Below are positions 12,299 through 23,864 of a stretch of 64,000 nt of DNA, one piece after another (position 1 is the stretch's first letter; every line of letters begins with the position of its first letter). The notes under the pieces were generated by a model. It was not told the DNA's origin and did no database searches. It saw only the letters and a program-made list of their open reading frames with translations. The position numbers were made by a program, and so were the translations under genes. Source of the DNA: Rhipidocladum racemiflorum (lineage: Eukaryota; Streptophyta; Magnoliopsida; Poales; Poaceae). The DNA lies in the NCBI GenBank assembly GCA_036346355.1, contig CM070580.1:32575004-32639003 (forward strand), given 5' to 3'.

Positions 12299-12806
12299 GA
12301 CATGACATCTGTTAGTTTCGGCTCTAACACCTACATCAAAAAATAATTTTGTGTACCGTGAAGCATTTCTCAAATACTCGCTCAGTTTCAAAATAGATAT
12401 TATTCTAAATTCTTATACTTTTACCGATATATATCTAAAAAATATATTATGTCTCTTTATTATATCTTTAGACTATGTGTTTTACTCTAGACTATCGTAG
12501 TAAATGATAATGAATATAGTTAAAAATAGAATTTTTTTAAAAATAATATTTTTACGAAAAATTACAGAAATAGTATGCCGATTAAAAAATAACAACAATA
12601 CCCCTTGTAACCATTTCAAATGGCGGCATAAAGTCTGTTGCCATTTCATGCAACAGACTCTATGTCGCCATTTAAAATGATGATAGAGGCTTATCGTCCA
12701 ATGGACACCTCTCTGTCGCCATTCCAAATGGCGACAGAGAGGTTTTACCCCCTCTGCCACGTCGGCTCTGGCCATTCTTCACCGAACCCAGCACCGAGCG
12801 CAACAA
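12299..12806. other. Intergenic sequence with CGCCATT/AATGGCG hairpins
   Basis: The first 280 bp are AT-rich and begin, near 12373, with ACTCGCTCAGTTTCAAAAT, which resembles a worn Stowaway end; no partner end was found. At 12610-12745 there are three short inverted repeats of the same flavour. The best is at 12711-12742, where CTCTCTGTCGCCATT pairs with its complement across a 2-3 base loop. A GCCACGTCGGC motif follows. Such CGCCATT palindromes recur in grass genomes beside transposon-derived genes, so this may be the edge of a larger element. No gene was seen. Confidence 0.45.
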
Positions 12807-12902
12807 AGAAGAGGGAGAGGAAAGAGGAGGAGGAGGAGAAGAAGAAAAGAGAGAGGAGGAGAGAAGGGGAAGAAGAGGTGGAGGAGGAGGAGAAAGGGAA
12901 GG
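12807..12902. repeat. GA/GAG-rich low-complexity tract
   Basis: Almost pure purine on the plus strand, built of GAGGAG, GAAGAA and GAGAGA blocks. It follows directly on the CGCCATT hairpin block. ORFs through it are simple-sequence translations and are not taken as genes. Confidence 0.85.
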
Positions 12903-12955
12903 TGTCACAATTTTGCATGTATTTTTTGTTTATTTGAATTAAAATTTAAAAATAT

Positions 12956-13315
12956 GATTTAGTGACTAGATTAATTTGGTTGTAAGTAATTAGCTATGTA
13001 GAGTAGCAATGGTTATTTAGATAGACGACTTAGCGACTGCACTGCATTAATTAGGTTTGTAAGTAATTAGTCAGTGTAGAATAGAATAATTTTTTTAGAT
13101 ACACGATTTAGCGAACAGATTAATTAGATTTGTAAGTAATTAGGCGTGTAGATTGCCAATAGTTTTTTAGATACTCGACTTTAAGGCAGTTAATTTCGTG
13201 TGTACATAATTAATCGTGTACAAGAATAATAGTTTTTACATACATGGCTTAGCAATCAAATTAATTAGGTTTGTAAGTAATTAGATGTATAGAGTAGCAA
13301 TAGTTATGGACATAC
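12956..13315. repeat. Tandem array of five diverged units of about 70 bp
   Basis: Five head-to-tail units begin at 12956, 13025, 13104, 13176 and 13246, with lengths 69, 79, 72, 70 and 70 bp. Each opens with (C)GA(C/T)TTAG, contains TTAATTAGGTTTGTAAGTAA or a close variant, then TGTAGAGTAGCAATAG, and closes with TTTAGATA or TGGACATA. Unit 4 is the most diverged. The array is AT-rich, has no coding potential and was not recognised as a named satellite. Confidence 0.8.
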
Positions 13316-14157
13316 AAAAGTGTGAAAAGTATGGATGGGATAGTGTGTAATTAAAAATAAATTTATGTATGCCTGCAACAGTTGTTTCAAGTAGTGTAGA
13401 GTAGATTATCATGGTGCATAGGTGCAACGGTATGGGTAGGTTGAGAAATTAAAAGGTGATAGCGTTACGTTGTGCACATACTAATAATTTCCTAAAATAC
13501 TTGACAGGTATGGATGAATGAGTGCAATTTAAAATACACCACGGAGAAGAGGTTCCACACATGGGTGCACAAGGAGTGGAACTAAGTTATTTTCCAAATA
13601 TCGTGGCTAGCCTGTCACGTGCAACGGAGCATTCATGGGGCACAGTTACAAGAATGTTGTACCATATGTTCTTATTGGACCGTGAATTGCATGATTTGAA
13701 GTCAGATTTTATAGGGTGTCGGAGACGGGATTGCACGTACTGAGAGTTAGTGGAACTAAAGGAGCCAAAGTCATAAAGTTCATATGTAAGAATGGCGATT
13801 GAGAAATGATGACTATTAGTGTTGTTGGTGCAAGCATTTGAGAAAATCAATGTCGCCCATGCGACACAAGATGAGGTTGTTGGTGATGAACCAAAGGAAG
13901 TTGGGGAGAGCAGCCAAGCTAGAGAATGCTTAGTGAGGTAAGATGTTAGTTTGGGTCAAGAGGTAGTGCAAAGCGAGGAAGTTGATGTTCCAATACCATA
14001 TGTGCATGAACCAATGGGTGTGGCGGACGAGGGAGAACATATTGAATCATTGGTGCAATCAATAGAGGCAGTGAGCCAGGACTACGAGACTTTAAGTAAT
14101 AACAAAGACGATGAAAAGCCTTTCCCTGCCAAGTGAGATGAGTGTCAGTTCAGTATT
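13316..14157 (+). other. Unrecognised segment with possible gene remnant
   Basis: Two short open frames on the plus strand, at 13522-13743 and 13951-14136, have a more protein-like composition than their surroundings. The first includes EVPHMGAQGVELSYFPNIV, the second an acidic stretch with GVADEGEHIESLVQ. They are about 200 bp apart and in different frames, with no obvious splice sites. I do not recognise a domain. Their place between a purine tract or tandem array and the large inverted repeat suggests a decayed transposon-associated gene, but that is inference. Confidence 0.3.
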
Positions 14158-14263
14158 GTAAGTTCATGCTCCATTGATTTTGGCAATTGGTTTTAGATTA
14201 AAGCTTAATCATTGTTTAATGACAAATCTAATCTTTATGAGACGAACATATTTATTGAGCTTA

Positions 14264-15386
14264 TTGTAGGACCGAATATAGCAATCAGAGGGAGGGTGAA
14301 TGATTGTGTGGAACCTAAAACCAAATTCTTGATCTATTAAAAGTTTACCCCAGAATAGAACCAAATAATTGCCTCGTTTTCGAAAAAAACAGAATGATAG
14401 AGGTTTGATAAAATGCGAATTCCTGGAGATCCAACCGTCCGATCGATCTGAAATTTGGACACAAGAAACTAGATTCCAATACGAATCAAACCCAAAAAGA
14501 ATCAGCTCAATCGGACTTACGGATCAAAAGTTATGACCTTCGCAAGCTTACTGTTCCAGAAGATGGCGAGAATAAATCTAACTAGAATTGTAGCTCACCG
14601 AAAGATTTGATGAACTTGATCTTTATTTCTCCTTTCTTTTGTCTAAAATACTCCAAACAAAAGAGTACAACCCTAAAGCTTGCTCAAAGCTTGATTGCCT
14701 TCAACAGAGGCAACCCCTCTATTTAAAGAAGGCAAACACACCTAATCCTAGAAGGAGTCCTAATCCTAGAAGGATTCCTAATCTTAAAAGGATTCCCACT
14801 CCTAATCCTAGAAAGAGCATGTATTCAACACAACTCCACTTGGCTCAACCTGGCCGAGTACAACTCTTGCACGCCAGATGGCAACCCTACCATACTCACG
14901 TGACTAACACTTTGCACGCGAATGACCTCATGCCATTCTCACGTGACTAACCATTCTTCATGTGCACCATTCTCTTAGCCCGAACGTCCCGCATGACATC
15001 CTTGACCACCAAGACCTCAGTTCCCCCTGAACCTAGTCCCGAACCTAGTTCCAGTCCCATCATCGACCACGTTCGCCCTCGAGCAATACCTGCACATGAA
15101 CAAACCACAAAACGATTCCGAGCACAAGTCCGCGACTTGACTCACATTAAACCATGCAACCACTCACAGGAGTGCATTGTATTAAATATTCTAAGAACAC
15201 GATTTCAAAACACGAACAAAAACCTTTGCAAAAATCAAAAAGCTTTTCAAATAATCAAACTGATTTCAGATCTTTTCAAATAAAGAAACCAAAAAAATAA
15301 ATCTTGTCGAAATATCAAACTGGTTTCAAATCTTTTTCAAATACTCATCATCAAAATCAACTGGATCAAAAATAACGATCCTTCAC
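14264..15386. mobile_element. 1.1-kb TTA-flanked insertion, DNA-transposon-like
   Basis: This segment is absent from the right arm of the inverted repeat, so it is a later insertion in the left arm. It is bordered by TTA at 14261-14263 and 15387-15389. Its ends are imperfect inverted repeats: TTGTAGGACCG at the left and, read inward from the right, GTGAAGGATCG (8 of 11 match). A 3-bp TWA duplication is typical of PIF/Harbinger elements. It contains a small tandem block at about 14748-14815 (CCTAATCCTAGAAGGA units) but no transposase, so it would be non-autonomous. The class assignment is tentative. Confidence 0.6.
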
Positions 15387-16367
15387 TTATATTTAGTAGT
15401 CTCAAATTTGGATGGAAAATGGAAAAACCCAAGATATGCATTCTAATTCATGTTATTATCTTATTGCATACATTGGTTTCAAGTTAAAGAATGAACTTTT
15501 CTATTGTTTTAACCTCTAAGATGTGCATCATGTCGCCAATCTATATATTACATGGATGCACATATCTAGGGGGACTTTATACTCTAACTTGATGTTTCAT
15601 TGTATTGATATACTTCTTGTTGCAACATATAAAGGATCAAGATATTGAAACAAAACCTTGAGTATATATTTGAATTGCCTAGTTGTAGTATACTCATGGT
15701 AATATAGGATAAACTCCAATGATATCATAATAGAATATGTGCATATTGATTCAATGTCAATTATACGTATCCACATATACTTGTGGACTTTATTCTATAG
15801 TTGATGGATTATTGTATTGATCATTTCCAAATATTCCACATATTATGGATCATTACATACCATCAACATGAGTATATGAAAACTTATGTAGTTGTATATA
15901 CTGTGTATCAATTTAAATAAAAATTTAAATTGAGGTCTATTATCATTTAATTATCAAAGAACATTTCATCATGTGTTGATGGTGTTCATGTGATCGATGA
16001 AGGATAATCGACGATTCTTGAGTATAACAAAGCATTAGTTGCATCGGTGTACTCAAGACACAATCAAATTCATTCAAATTGATTTAGGTTGTACTCAATC
16101 GATCGTGGAGGCATCCATTATGTGTTAATGGAGTGCAAGGATGATAGAGACAATCATGTGTCTTAGACAAACTATTTTCATGATATGAGAATGATAGGTT
16201 CAACTCAAAGATGGTTGAGATGATGAAACGGGACATGAGCGCCATCATGTGGTGATAGGCGATAATAGAAGATACCGAAGAGAATGTTCATCAAGAGTTG
16301 GTGAACAAGAAGAAACAGTCGGGTGACGATCTTGAAGAGAAGATGATTGCAAATCATAAAGGCTTCA

Positions 16368-19300
16368 TGTAACATCCTCAATTTCGGCGTTCTGGAAAAA
16401 TCTAATTTAAATAAAGTAAATTCAAAATTTGGATTTTCCTCGATGTTTAATTTAACCTGGCATTCCTATCCATCCAAAATCGGAATTCAATTCCTCTTCG
16501 TTCGAAAAATCAAATTTCCAGATTCCCGTCAATACCCGAAATTTCACCCGAGTCCGAAAATGCTCCAAAAATCATGGAACCTATTGCATTAGGCTCCAAA
16601 TATTCTAAATTTTTTTTGGGAATTTTCCCAAGATTTTTGGAGGCTCTCTGGTATTTTATCTCGCGCGGCTTTTGTTTAATGTCCGCTATTCGCTCCAGAA
16701 TATTCAAAACCACAAATTTCATCCAAATTCCGCGAAACCAATTTTATTGGGTTCCAAATATTCCAAAATGGTTCTAGGAATTTTTCCGAAATTTTTAGAC
16801 CATTTTTGCTAATTTTTCTCTAGGGCGTCACTTTCGCGTAACTCTCGGCCAATCAGGAAGTGCCACGTGGCGACACTGTTCATCATCTTCAACCTCCTGT
16901 TGGAAGAACCAGAGAGCATGAGTTTTTAGTTTCTATACCTAGTTCATCCATTCAAACCATCATAACTCCTCAATCAAGGCTCCAAATCGCGAACGGCCGG
17001 ATCCGTTGGATTCGTAGCGACGAGACCTTTCTGTTCCTCACCATCATTAGTCCCAAATCTCGTCGGAAATGGCTCCATCCTTCCAAAACCGAAATCCGTC
17101 ATTATGGCAATAACTCGGCCATTTCCAATCTGTTTCGCGCACTTCCACCTCTCATCTCTTCGTATAGAAGTCCTCTTCCCGGTGGTAGCACCCATCATTT
17201 GCATCTCCAACTCATTTGTCCGCAAGAGCAAGAAAACCGATGAAGAACGTCGTTTCTAGTGTTCTTCGTGTTCATCCTCATATCTTCCTCATCGGTGGGT
17301 CAAATTCAATTCCGTTCGTTCCCTTGTGTTCATGTGGGTGTCTAGATTCTAATCCTTTAATCAATTTTAGGTTCCATCAAGTTTGGGCGACGAATTTTGG
17401 AGTTGAGTCGCTTCGGCCGAACCGGTGTTCTTCGTCAAATTCGTCGTCTCTGGTGGGTTGTTCTTCGATTCCTTGCAACCTTGAGCCCATCTAGATGTGC
17501 TCTAACTAGTTCTCCATCCAATTTGCATGATCATCTATCAAATTGTGTGGAAATTTTGAATTTTGGGGTTTTTCGATTTCTCTGTTTCGGTAGTGCGTCG
17601 TGTCGCCGGCGCCGGCCTTGCCGCCTTGATCCCGGCCGCCGCTGGCGTCGCCGTCGCCCCAGTCCCACCCCTGTTGCCGGCTGGAGCCGCCACTCAGCTG
17701 CCGCGCCTTCCGCCGCCCGCCCGACGCCACAGCGCCAGCGCCTCTTGCGCCTCCACGCCCGATCGAAGCCGCGCCGGCTCGCCATGCCACGCCGCCCGCC
17801 TCAGCCAGCCCCGCCGCTGCCGCTGAACCGTCGCCGCCGCCGTGCGCCGCGCCCGTCTTGTGGCGCTAGCGTTACCGGCCATGCCGTCGCCGAGCCCTCA
17901 TCGACGCCAAGGAGCTCCACAAGCTCCTCTGTTCTTGATGAAATGAAGAAGAAGGGCACACTCAATGACAAGTGGGCCCCATGGTCATAGAGTGAACCCA
18001 AAAATCATAATTTCTAAGAAAATGAAGATGCCAAGGAATATTCCCGATTTTCCATTTTCCAGATTTTCAAACTTCAGAGGCTCATAACTTTTTCGTTCGA
18101 ACTCCGATTGACTCCGTTCAAGTTTCTAAATTCATCTAAATTCAATATCTACCTGCCAGTACTACTTTTATAATTTTTGGATTTTATTTATTTTATTGTT
18201 ATTTATTTGTTGTACCGTTTTGCGCGTAGCCGAGGATCCGGCCGAGTCCGCCGACCCCGCCGCCGGACTTCAAGAGTACGACTTCCTCACTGCGACTGAA
18301 GGCAAGTCTCTTGACGCATCTTGATCCTATGTTTGCAAATGATTTACAATGTTTTATAAACCTGCATTGCTATGTTTATCATCGTATGTCAAATATAGAT
18401 GATTAGTTAATCCAAATTGCGACTACCTCCTTGATTATTGGTACCCATGCTTAATTATAACCCTAGGACCCTTTGCTATGTCATGAATATCTTATATTGT
18501 GACTTTTGTTGGTTAGAACGGTAGAGATGCTTAGTACCCGAATTGATGAAAATGACCCATGGGTGGGATTATACAAAAGTTGTGATTTAAATTGTGATTT
18601 GGGAATTATTACAAAGTATTTGGTACTGTTTTTCTAAAATAAAAAGGAAAAGAAAAAAGGATTTGGACTTGGGCGGATTGGAATGTCGGGTGGGTGCGGA
18701 TTGAGCACTAGTTTCCAATGTGCAAGTACCGCCCCAAGTCAATTAAGGACCAACGCTTATGATTGTCCATTCTAAGCATAATCGTACTACCACATGTCTA
18801 ACATGGTACGACCTGGCTAAATAATTTGTAGAAACCTAACTTAAACTCGCCAGTTGGTGGAATGTGGGTGCCGGATAGAGGCAAGTTGTACTCCCCACAC
18901 GGCGCAAGAGGGGGCTTCTGTACTGGGTAGATAGAACCCTATCAGCGGTGAAACCTCAGCTGGTGAGTCGGGTTAGACATATACATTGTAAAGGCCTTGT
19001 CATAATATCCCTGCCGGCACACCTAAGGAAGTGTGTTAATTGTACATGGCACTAAGGGAATATCATGTCTTGTGTGTAAAGCTGTACACCTCTGTAGAGT
19101 TAAAACTATTTGAATAGCCGTGCCTACGGTCAAGGGCAAAGTAAAGAATGCTTTTATACTGGTAGACTTTGGTTTTGGTTTTGAAAATTAATGATGTTTT
19201 GGGATTCGGGAGTGGTTAGAACTCTCGGATGTTTAATTGGCGGATTGAGCCAACCAGGCAGATGGAACCTGTTTTTATGTCATGACAGATAGAGTCATGT

Positions 19301-19896
19301 GTGGATATCTTCATCTTTTAAACTGTGGCGGATAGAGCCCTTATACTAGTGATGGTGGATAGAACCTTCATAGAAATATTACATAATTCAAGTGTTAAAA
19401 AGAATTGCTAAAATATGTTTTATGAAACTTATTAACAAGTATGGTTTGATGAAACTTGGCTTTATGCAAAAGAACCATGTTAAGCCTTCCTTGGAAAGCC
19501 CCACATGTGCATAATTTCCCAGACTTGCTGAGTACTCTTGTACTCACGTGCTACATAAACTGTTGTCATCAGAGAAATATCAGGACACCGCTGAAGATGG
19601 TGAGTTCTACGCTGAGGAGTTTGAGGAAGATCGTCAGGAGATCTAGTCGCGTGTCTTGTCGTCGCATGTGGTGTTTTTGGTTTTCGCTTTTTGTCGTTTG
19701 TTTTCCGCTGCCGTGTCTCCGGCCATGTGACCGAGTATTGTAATAAGTAGCCATGTGGCTGGTACTTTATAATTATGTTACAATTTCGTTATGTTCGGCA
19801 ATGATGTATCACTGTTGACTGTGTGTACTAGCTACTGATCTGGGACTAGTACAGAAATACACAGGAGATTTTGGATAGCCGATCCGGGGTCTCACA
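16368..19896 (+). mobile_element. Solo LTR, 3.5 kb, Ty3/gypsy type (Tekay/Del-like)
   Basis: Runs from TGTAACATCC to GGGGTCTCACA and is flanked by the 5-bp duplication CTTCA (16363-16367 and 19897-19901). It interrupts the left arm of the inverted repeat, where the right arm is continuous. There is no partner LTR or internal region, so it is a solo LTR left by recombination between two LTRs. A very long LTR with a TGTAACA start is known from the Tekay/Del chromovirus lineage; that assignment is inference. A GC-rich block at 17590-17930 gives overlapping spurious ORFs on both strands. Similar LTRs occur here at 23865, 45248 and 61719. Confidence 0.9.
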
Positions 19897-20069
19897 CTTC
19901 AAGAGGTCGCGTGCGGCAAGGTATAACTAGATAAAGAGTCTAGTTATAGATAGATATTGTACGATTAAGAGGGTCGAGTATTTCGCTTGAGCTTCATCAT
20001 GATTTGATGAACTCAATCCTGTTGTTCACTCAAACTCAACTTTCTTATTTGGTTTTTGCATGGAGCTAA

Positions 20070-20420
20070 CAATTTGGCGTGTGTTGCGAATGGGTGAAAC
20101 TTGTGCATTGGTTTTTGCATAATACTTTGATTTGCATGTGTTGCAAATGGGAAAAGCTTATGCATTGGTTTTTCGCATGGAGTTTTGATTTGCATGTATC
20201 GCAAATGGGATAAGCTCATGAGTTGGTTTTTGCATAACGTTTCATATTTTGCATGTGTTACAAATATTGAAGTTTATGCTTGGTTTCCCAAATTAATCTC
20301 TTATTTGATTTGGTATTGCTTGGAGCTAAATTTTGCATGTGTTGCAAAAGGAGAGAGCTCAAACAATTTTGTGTTTAAGTGGTACGCATGGAGCTAGAGA
20401 TTTGCGTGTGTTGCAAAAAG
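20070..20420 (+). repeat. Palindromic TTTGCATGTGTTGCAAA array, left arm part
   Basis: The imperfectly conserved motif TTTGCA-TGTGT-TGCAAA, itself an inverted repeat with 6-bp arms, recurs at about 20077, 20131, 20190, 20252, 20333 and 20400. Three more copies come after the 10.5-kb insertion, near 30977, 31049 and 31116. Between copies there is a shared spacer rich in GGAGCTA, GAGAGCTCA and TTGGTTTTTGCAT. The unit length is about 60-80 bp. The right arm has the matching nine copies in reverse complement. Confidence 0.85.
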
Positions 20421-20436
20421 AGAGCTCATACATTTG

Positions 20437-22633
20437 TGTGACACTACGGAATGGTGTGACATTATAAAAATGTGAATGTTTAGGTCAAAAACATTATGAA
20501 GTGTGAAATTAAGGTTAAAACCATACGGTATGGGGGTTTATTCGCGTTTTCGGGCCGTTTTCGGGTGTTTTGGGCATTTCCGGGGAAACTTGGGCCTTGG
20601 GGGGTCTTTTCGGGCCTTAAGTGGAGGCTTCTAGGCCCATGAGGGGAGGAGGGGGCAGCCAACCAGCCCTAGGGCGCCCCAAACCCTCCCCCCATGCGCC
20701 CCACCTCCTCCTCTCCCACCCATAGCCGCCACCCACCCCCATGTGCGCCACCCACCACCACCCACCACCCCCATGCACCACCACCCCACACCACACCACT
20801 CCACCTCCCTTGCTTCCCTAGGGAGTTCCCCACCTCAACACCTCGAAGATCCATCCGTTGGAGGCGCTTCGCGACGAGGAGATCCGTGAATTGGAGAGAG
20901 GAAGGAGATCGCGCTAACCGGGAGGAGATCCGTTGGGTTTTCGGTCGTCGGGCGAAGGTATGGCCACGGCGATCCTTGGGGTTGGTCTAGGATCTGTTCT
21001 AAGGGGTATTATCATGTTTTTAGATCAATTGGTGGTGCTGGAATTGAGTAGATTAGATGGAATCTTGAGTTTGCCACGTTCTCTGTTTCGGGCAGCATGA
21101 GCAGTCGACCTAGGGTTTGGGTTTTCGCCAATTTAGAATCGGAATTTGGTCATACGGCTGTTGAAGAAGTTGTAGGTAATTTCAATACCTTTCCGTGGGT
21201 ATAAAGAACGTCCAATTCCGCCCAGCCGTTTGAAAGTTATGATCGTTTTACCGAACGTATTAAAATCTGTGACGTGATTGGAACAGATCACGGTTTTCTG
21301 TAGATTAAACCACTTTAGAGTCCGAATCAGTCTTTCCGTATACTTAGAAAAAGTTGGAAAATTTCCTAAGCTACGCGAGGATGTACTCGTTTAATTGATT
21401 CGGAGTCTTAAAACCCGAGTTATGCCTTTTGGAAGGCTGCTGTCCTGACGGGACAGAACCTCTGTTTTTGGGTTTAGCGAGTAGTTTGCGATGTCGGGGT
21501 AGAAGAGGGTTTGCTTACTGTTCTGTGGACATGATTGTGAGTGTGTGGTACCTATGTGCAGGTGGTGTGACCCCAGGAGTGCCTTCTACTTCTCGCCAAC
21601 CCGTCGCCTGTGGTTGAGGCAAGTGTATTGGAATGGGTAGCGGTTTGTAGTTGCTAGATTGGTTGGGATTGAATTTGAATACATGATATGTTCACATGCC
21701 ATGCCTTAATGATTGCCAATGATATGATGAATATGTTTATTATGTTATGATGCCATGTGTTAGTGTACAAGTTATTTATGATGTTGGCATGTTTGCATAC
21801 ATGGCATGTTACATGGTCCGGGCGGTGAGAAAGTCATAACTAGTCCGGGGAAGGACGGTGAGAAAGTTATGACTATTCCGGAGAGCCAATGAGTAAGTCC
21901 TACATCGTGATTCCATTCACCGCGGTGAATGGAAGCGAGGAGTAGGCACCCTCCATCTTCGGGATGGAAGGGGGAAGAGGGTGCACACCGACGGGTGTGT
22001 ACTCAACCATACCGGTATGAGTTTCCATGGAGACATGAGCATCGCATCGCATTGCATACATAATGATGATGTTATTGATATGTGATCATGAATGAGAAGA
22101 TAAACATGATATGAGTTGTTGTAGCCATGTGTTTGTTCTTGTGTACCATTGCAATATGCTTGCTGAGTGTTGAACTCACGCTTGTGTTTTCTTGTTGTTT
22201 TAGGTACCATGAGATCGGCATGCGGGGAAGGGATTTAGTCACACTTCTACACGTAGCTTCACTCATTTGTCCCACAAGACATTCAATTAGGCTTTGACAA
22301 TAAATTAAGTGTGATGCTTATTGCTTTATGATTTAGCTTTGCGATATGAGAGTCTTATTGTTTGTTTGGCTCATGGAGACATTGAATGCTTGGAATTAGA
22401 CTTATATTGTTGTCATGCATTTAATTATTGCTATTTTAGATGTCTCTTATATTGCCTTATATTGCTATGCTATTGTGTTTCCTTCAATTCATGTTAAAAC
22501 AAAGGAGATGCTGCCGAAATTTCGGTTTGTAGCATTAGTGCCTTTGCTGTAACTTACTTGTAATTGTGGTATTTAGAGGTTGCTTAGTCTATGTTTGGTA
22601 GCATTCAGGCATATTAAATGCCGGGGTGTTACA
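20437..22633 (+). repeat. 5' LTR of the LARD-like element, 2197 bp
   Basis: Begins TGTGACACTACGG and ends GGGGTGTTACA. It carries a C-rich block (20650-20830) and, near 21815-22010, motifs (CGGTGAGAAAGT, GTGCACACCGACGG) shared with the solo LTR at 42824-44958. ORFs through the C-rich block run in both directions and are not believed to be genes. Confidence 0.92.
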
Positions 22634-22635
22634 GT

Positions 22636-22647
22636 TGGTATCAGAGC
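22636..22647 (+). other. Primer-binding site, methionine-initiator tRNA type
   Basis: TGGTATCAGAGC lies 2 bp after the end of the 5' LTR. This is the classic plant retrotransposon primer-binding site, complementary to the 3' end of initiator methionine tRNA. It fixes the orientation of the element as plus. Confidence 0.92.
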
Positions 22648-23864
22648 GGGTTGTAGGTCCTTGGAATGTGTATTTTTAGTGTCATGATATAGGATACAAC
22701 TAAAATGTGATGTGGAATAACTTAGAAACATGGCTTAGGTTTTAACTAAAATTTTGTCATAGGATAGCAACATTAAAACTTGCAAAAGTGGAATAACTAA
22801 TATAAAATTTGACACACATGGATGAACAGTAGGAAAGGGTATGGGTATCGTTTCTTTACGCATAAACGTTCAATTTAAGCTTCAATGTTGAATGCTTCAT
22901 TTGATAATGCATGTTGCTATGTTTATGAGATAAAAGATTGAATTGTGCTTGTTGTGGTGATAAAGTGTTGTTGGGGTGCCGAAGGGTTTCGGTCACCACT
23001 TTTGTTCATAGTAAGGGTGTGGTTTGACGGTATGGCCGGTTAAAGCCATCACCGAAGAACTATTAACCCCTTGTGCGGAAAGAGTGCTTACCTTTTCTAT
23101 CGTAGATCGGGTAGTTGACTGGAGACAAATAGAAGAGTTGATGGTGGTTTCCTTTGGATGCTTTTCACCGTTCTAACTATCGGTTTTGGTTGGTTTTCTT
23201 GGTTTTAGTTGATTGAAATCAAAAGAAAAGTGTTTGGGAGTGGGATTCTCGCGGATTGTTCCCCAGGCGGTTTGTGGTTTTGTCTCCCTTGGTTGAAGAC
23301 GAAGAAGAAGAGTTGTGTGTTGCACGTCTGTTGGTCGCAATTTTGTTTTGACACTCGGTTATTGTTGGTTATTGTGGTCTTGGGGAGGAAACTTATGTGG
23401 TGGTTGTTCTCCCTAACTAAGAAAAGTGTTGGAGTTTCCCCTTGTGCAGACCTCGAGTTGGGTGGAGTTAAGTTTGAATCTTTATCGGAAAAGATTTAAT
23501 GAACATTTGATTTTCCCTGGTGCATCCTTCTTCCTTCTTGGAAGCATAGATCTTGAGATTTCTTGAAGAGTTTTGTGGGCAAATTTGGGAAAATGAGAGT
23601 TGATCTCTCCTGCATTTCTGTTGGAGTTTTGTTTTTCTTCCGTGCCTGGAAAGGAGAAATTTTCTATCGGTGTTCGCTTACGGTTCTTGAGTTGTGATTA
23701 TCTTTAAAAGTTGAGTTGCATCATGTTTGTCAAGAGTTCGTGCCCCATGAAGGTGTTTAGAAAAGTTCATGTCCGTGCTAAGTAGTAGGTAACAATGTGG
23801 TTTATGGAATGATGTGTTGCTAAGTTAAATATTGAGTTGAATCAATTCAATGTGATTATCATCT

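Noticed and set aside
17390..18001. 197-codon frame and its antisense partners
   Set aside because: GC-rich block inside a solo LTR; proline/arginine/alanine composition in every frame is that of random GC-rich DNA.
20070..20420. CRISPR-like array
   Set aside because: Spaced short repeats in plant nuclear DNA whose spacers are themselves similar; no cas genes; part of an inverted repeat.
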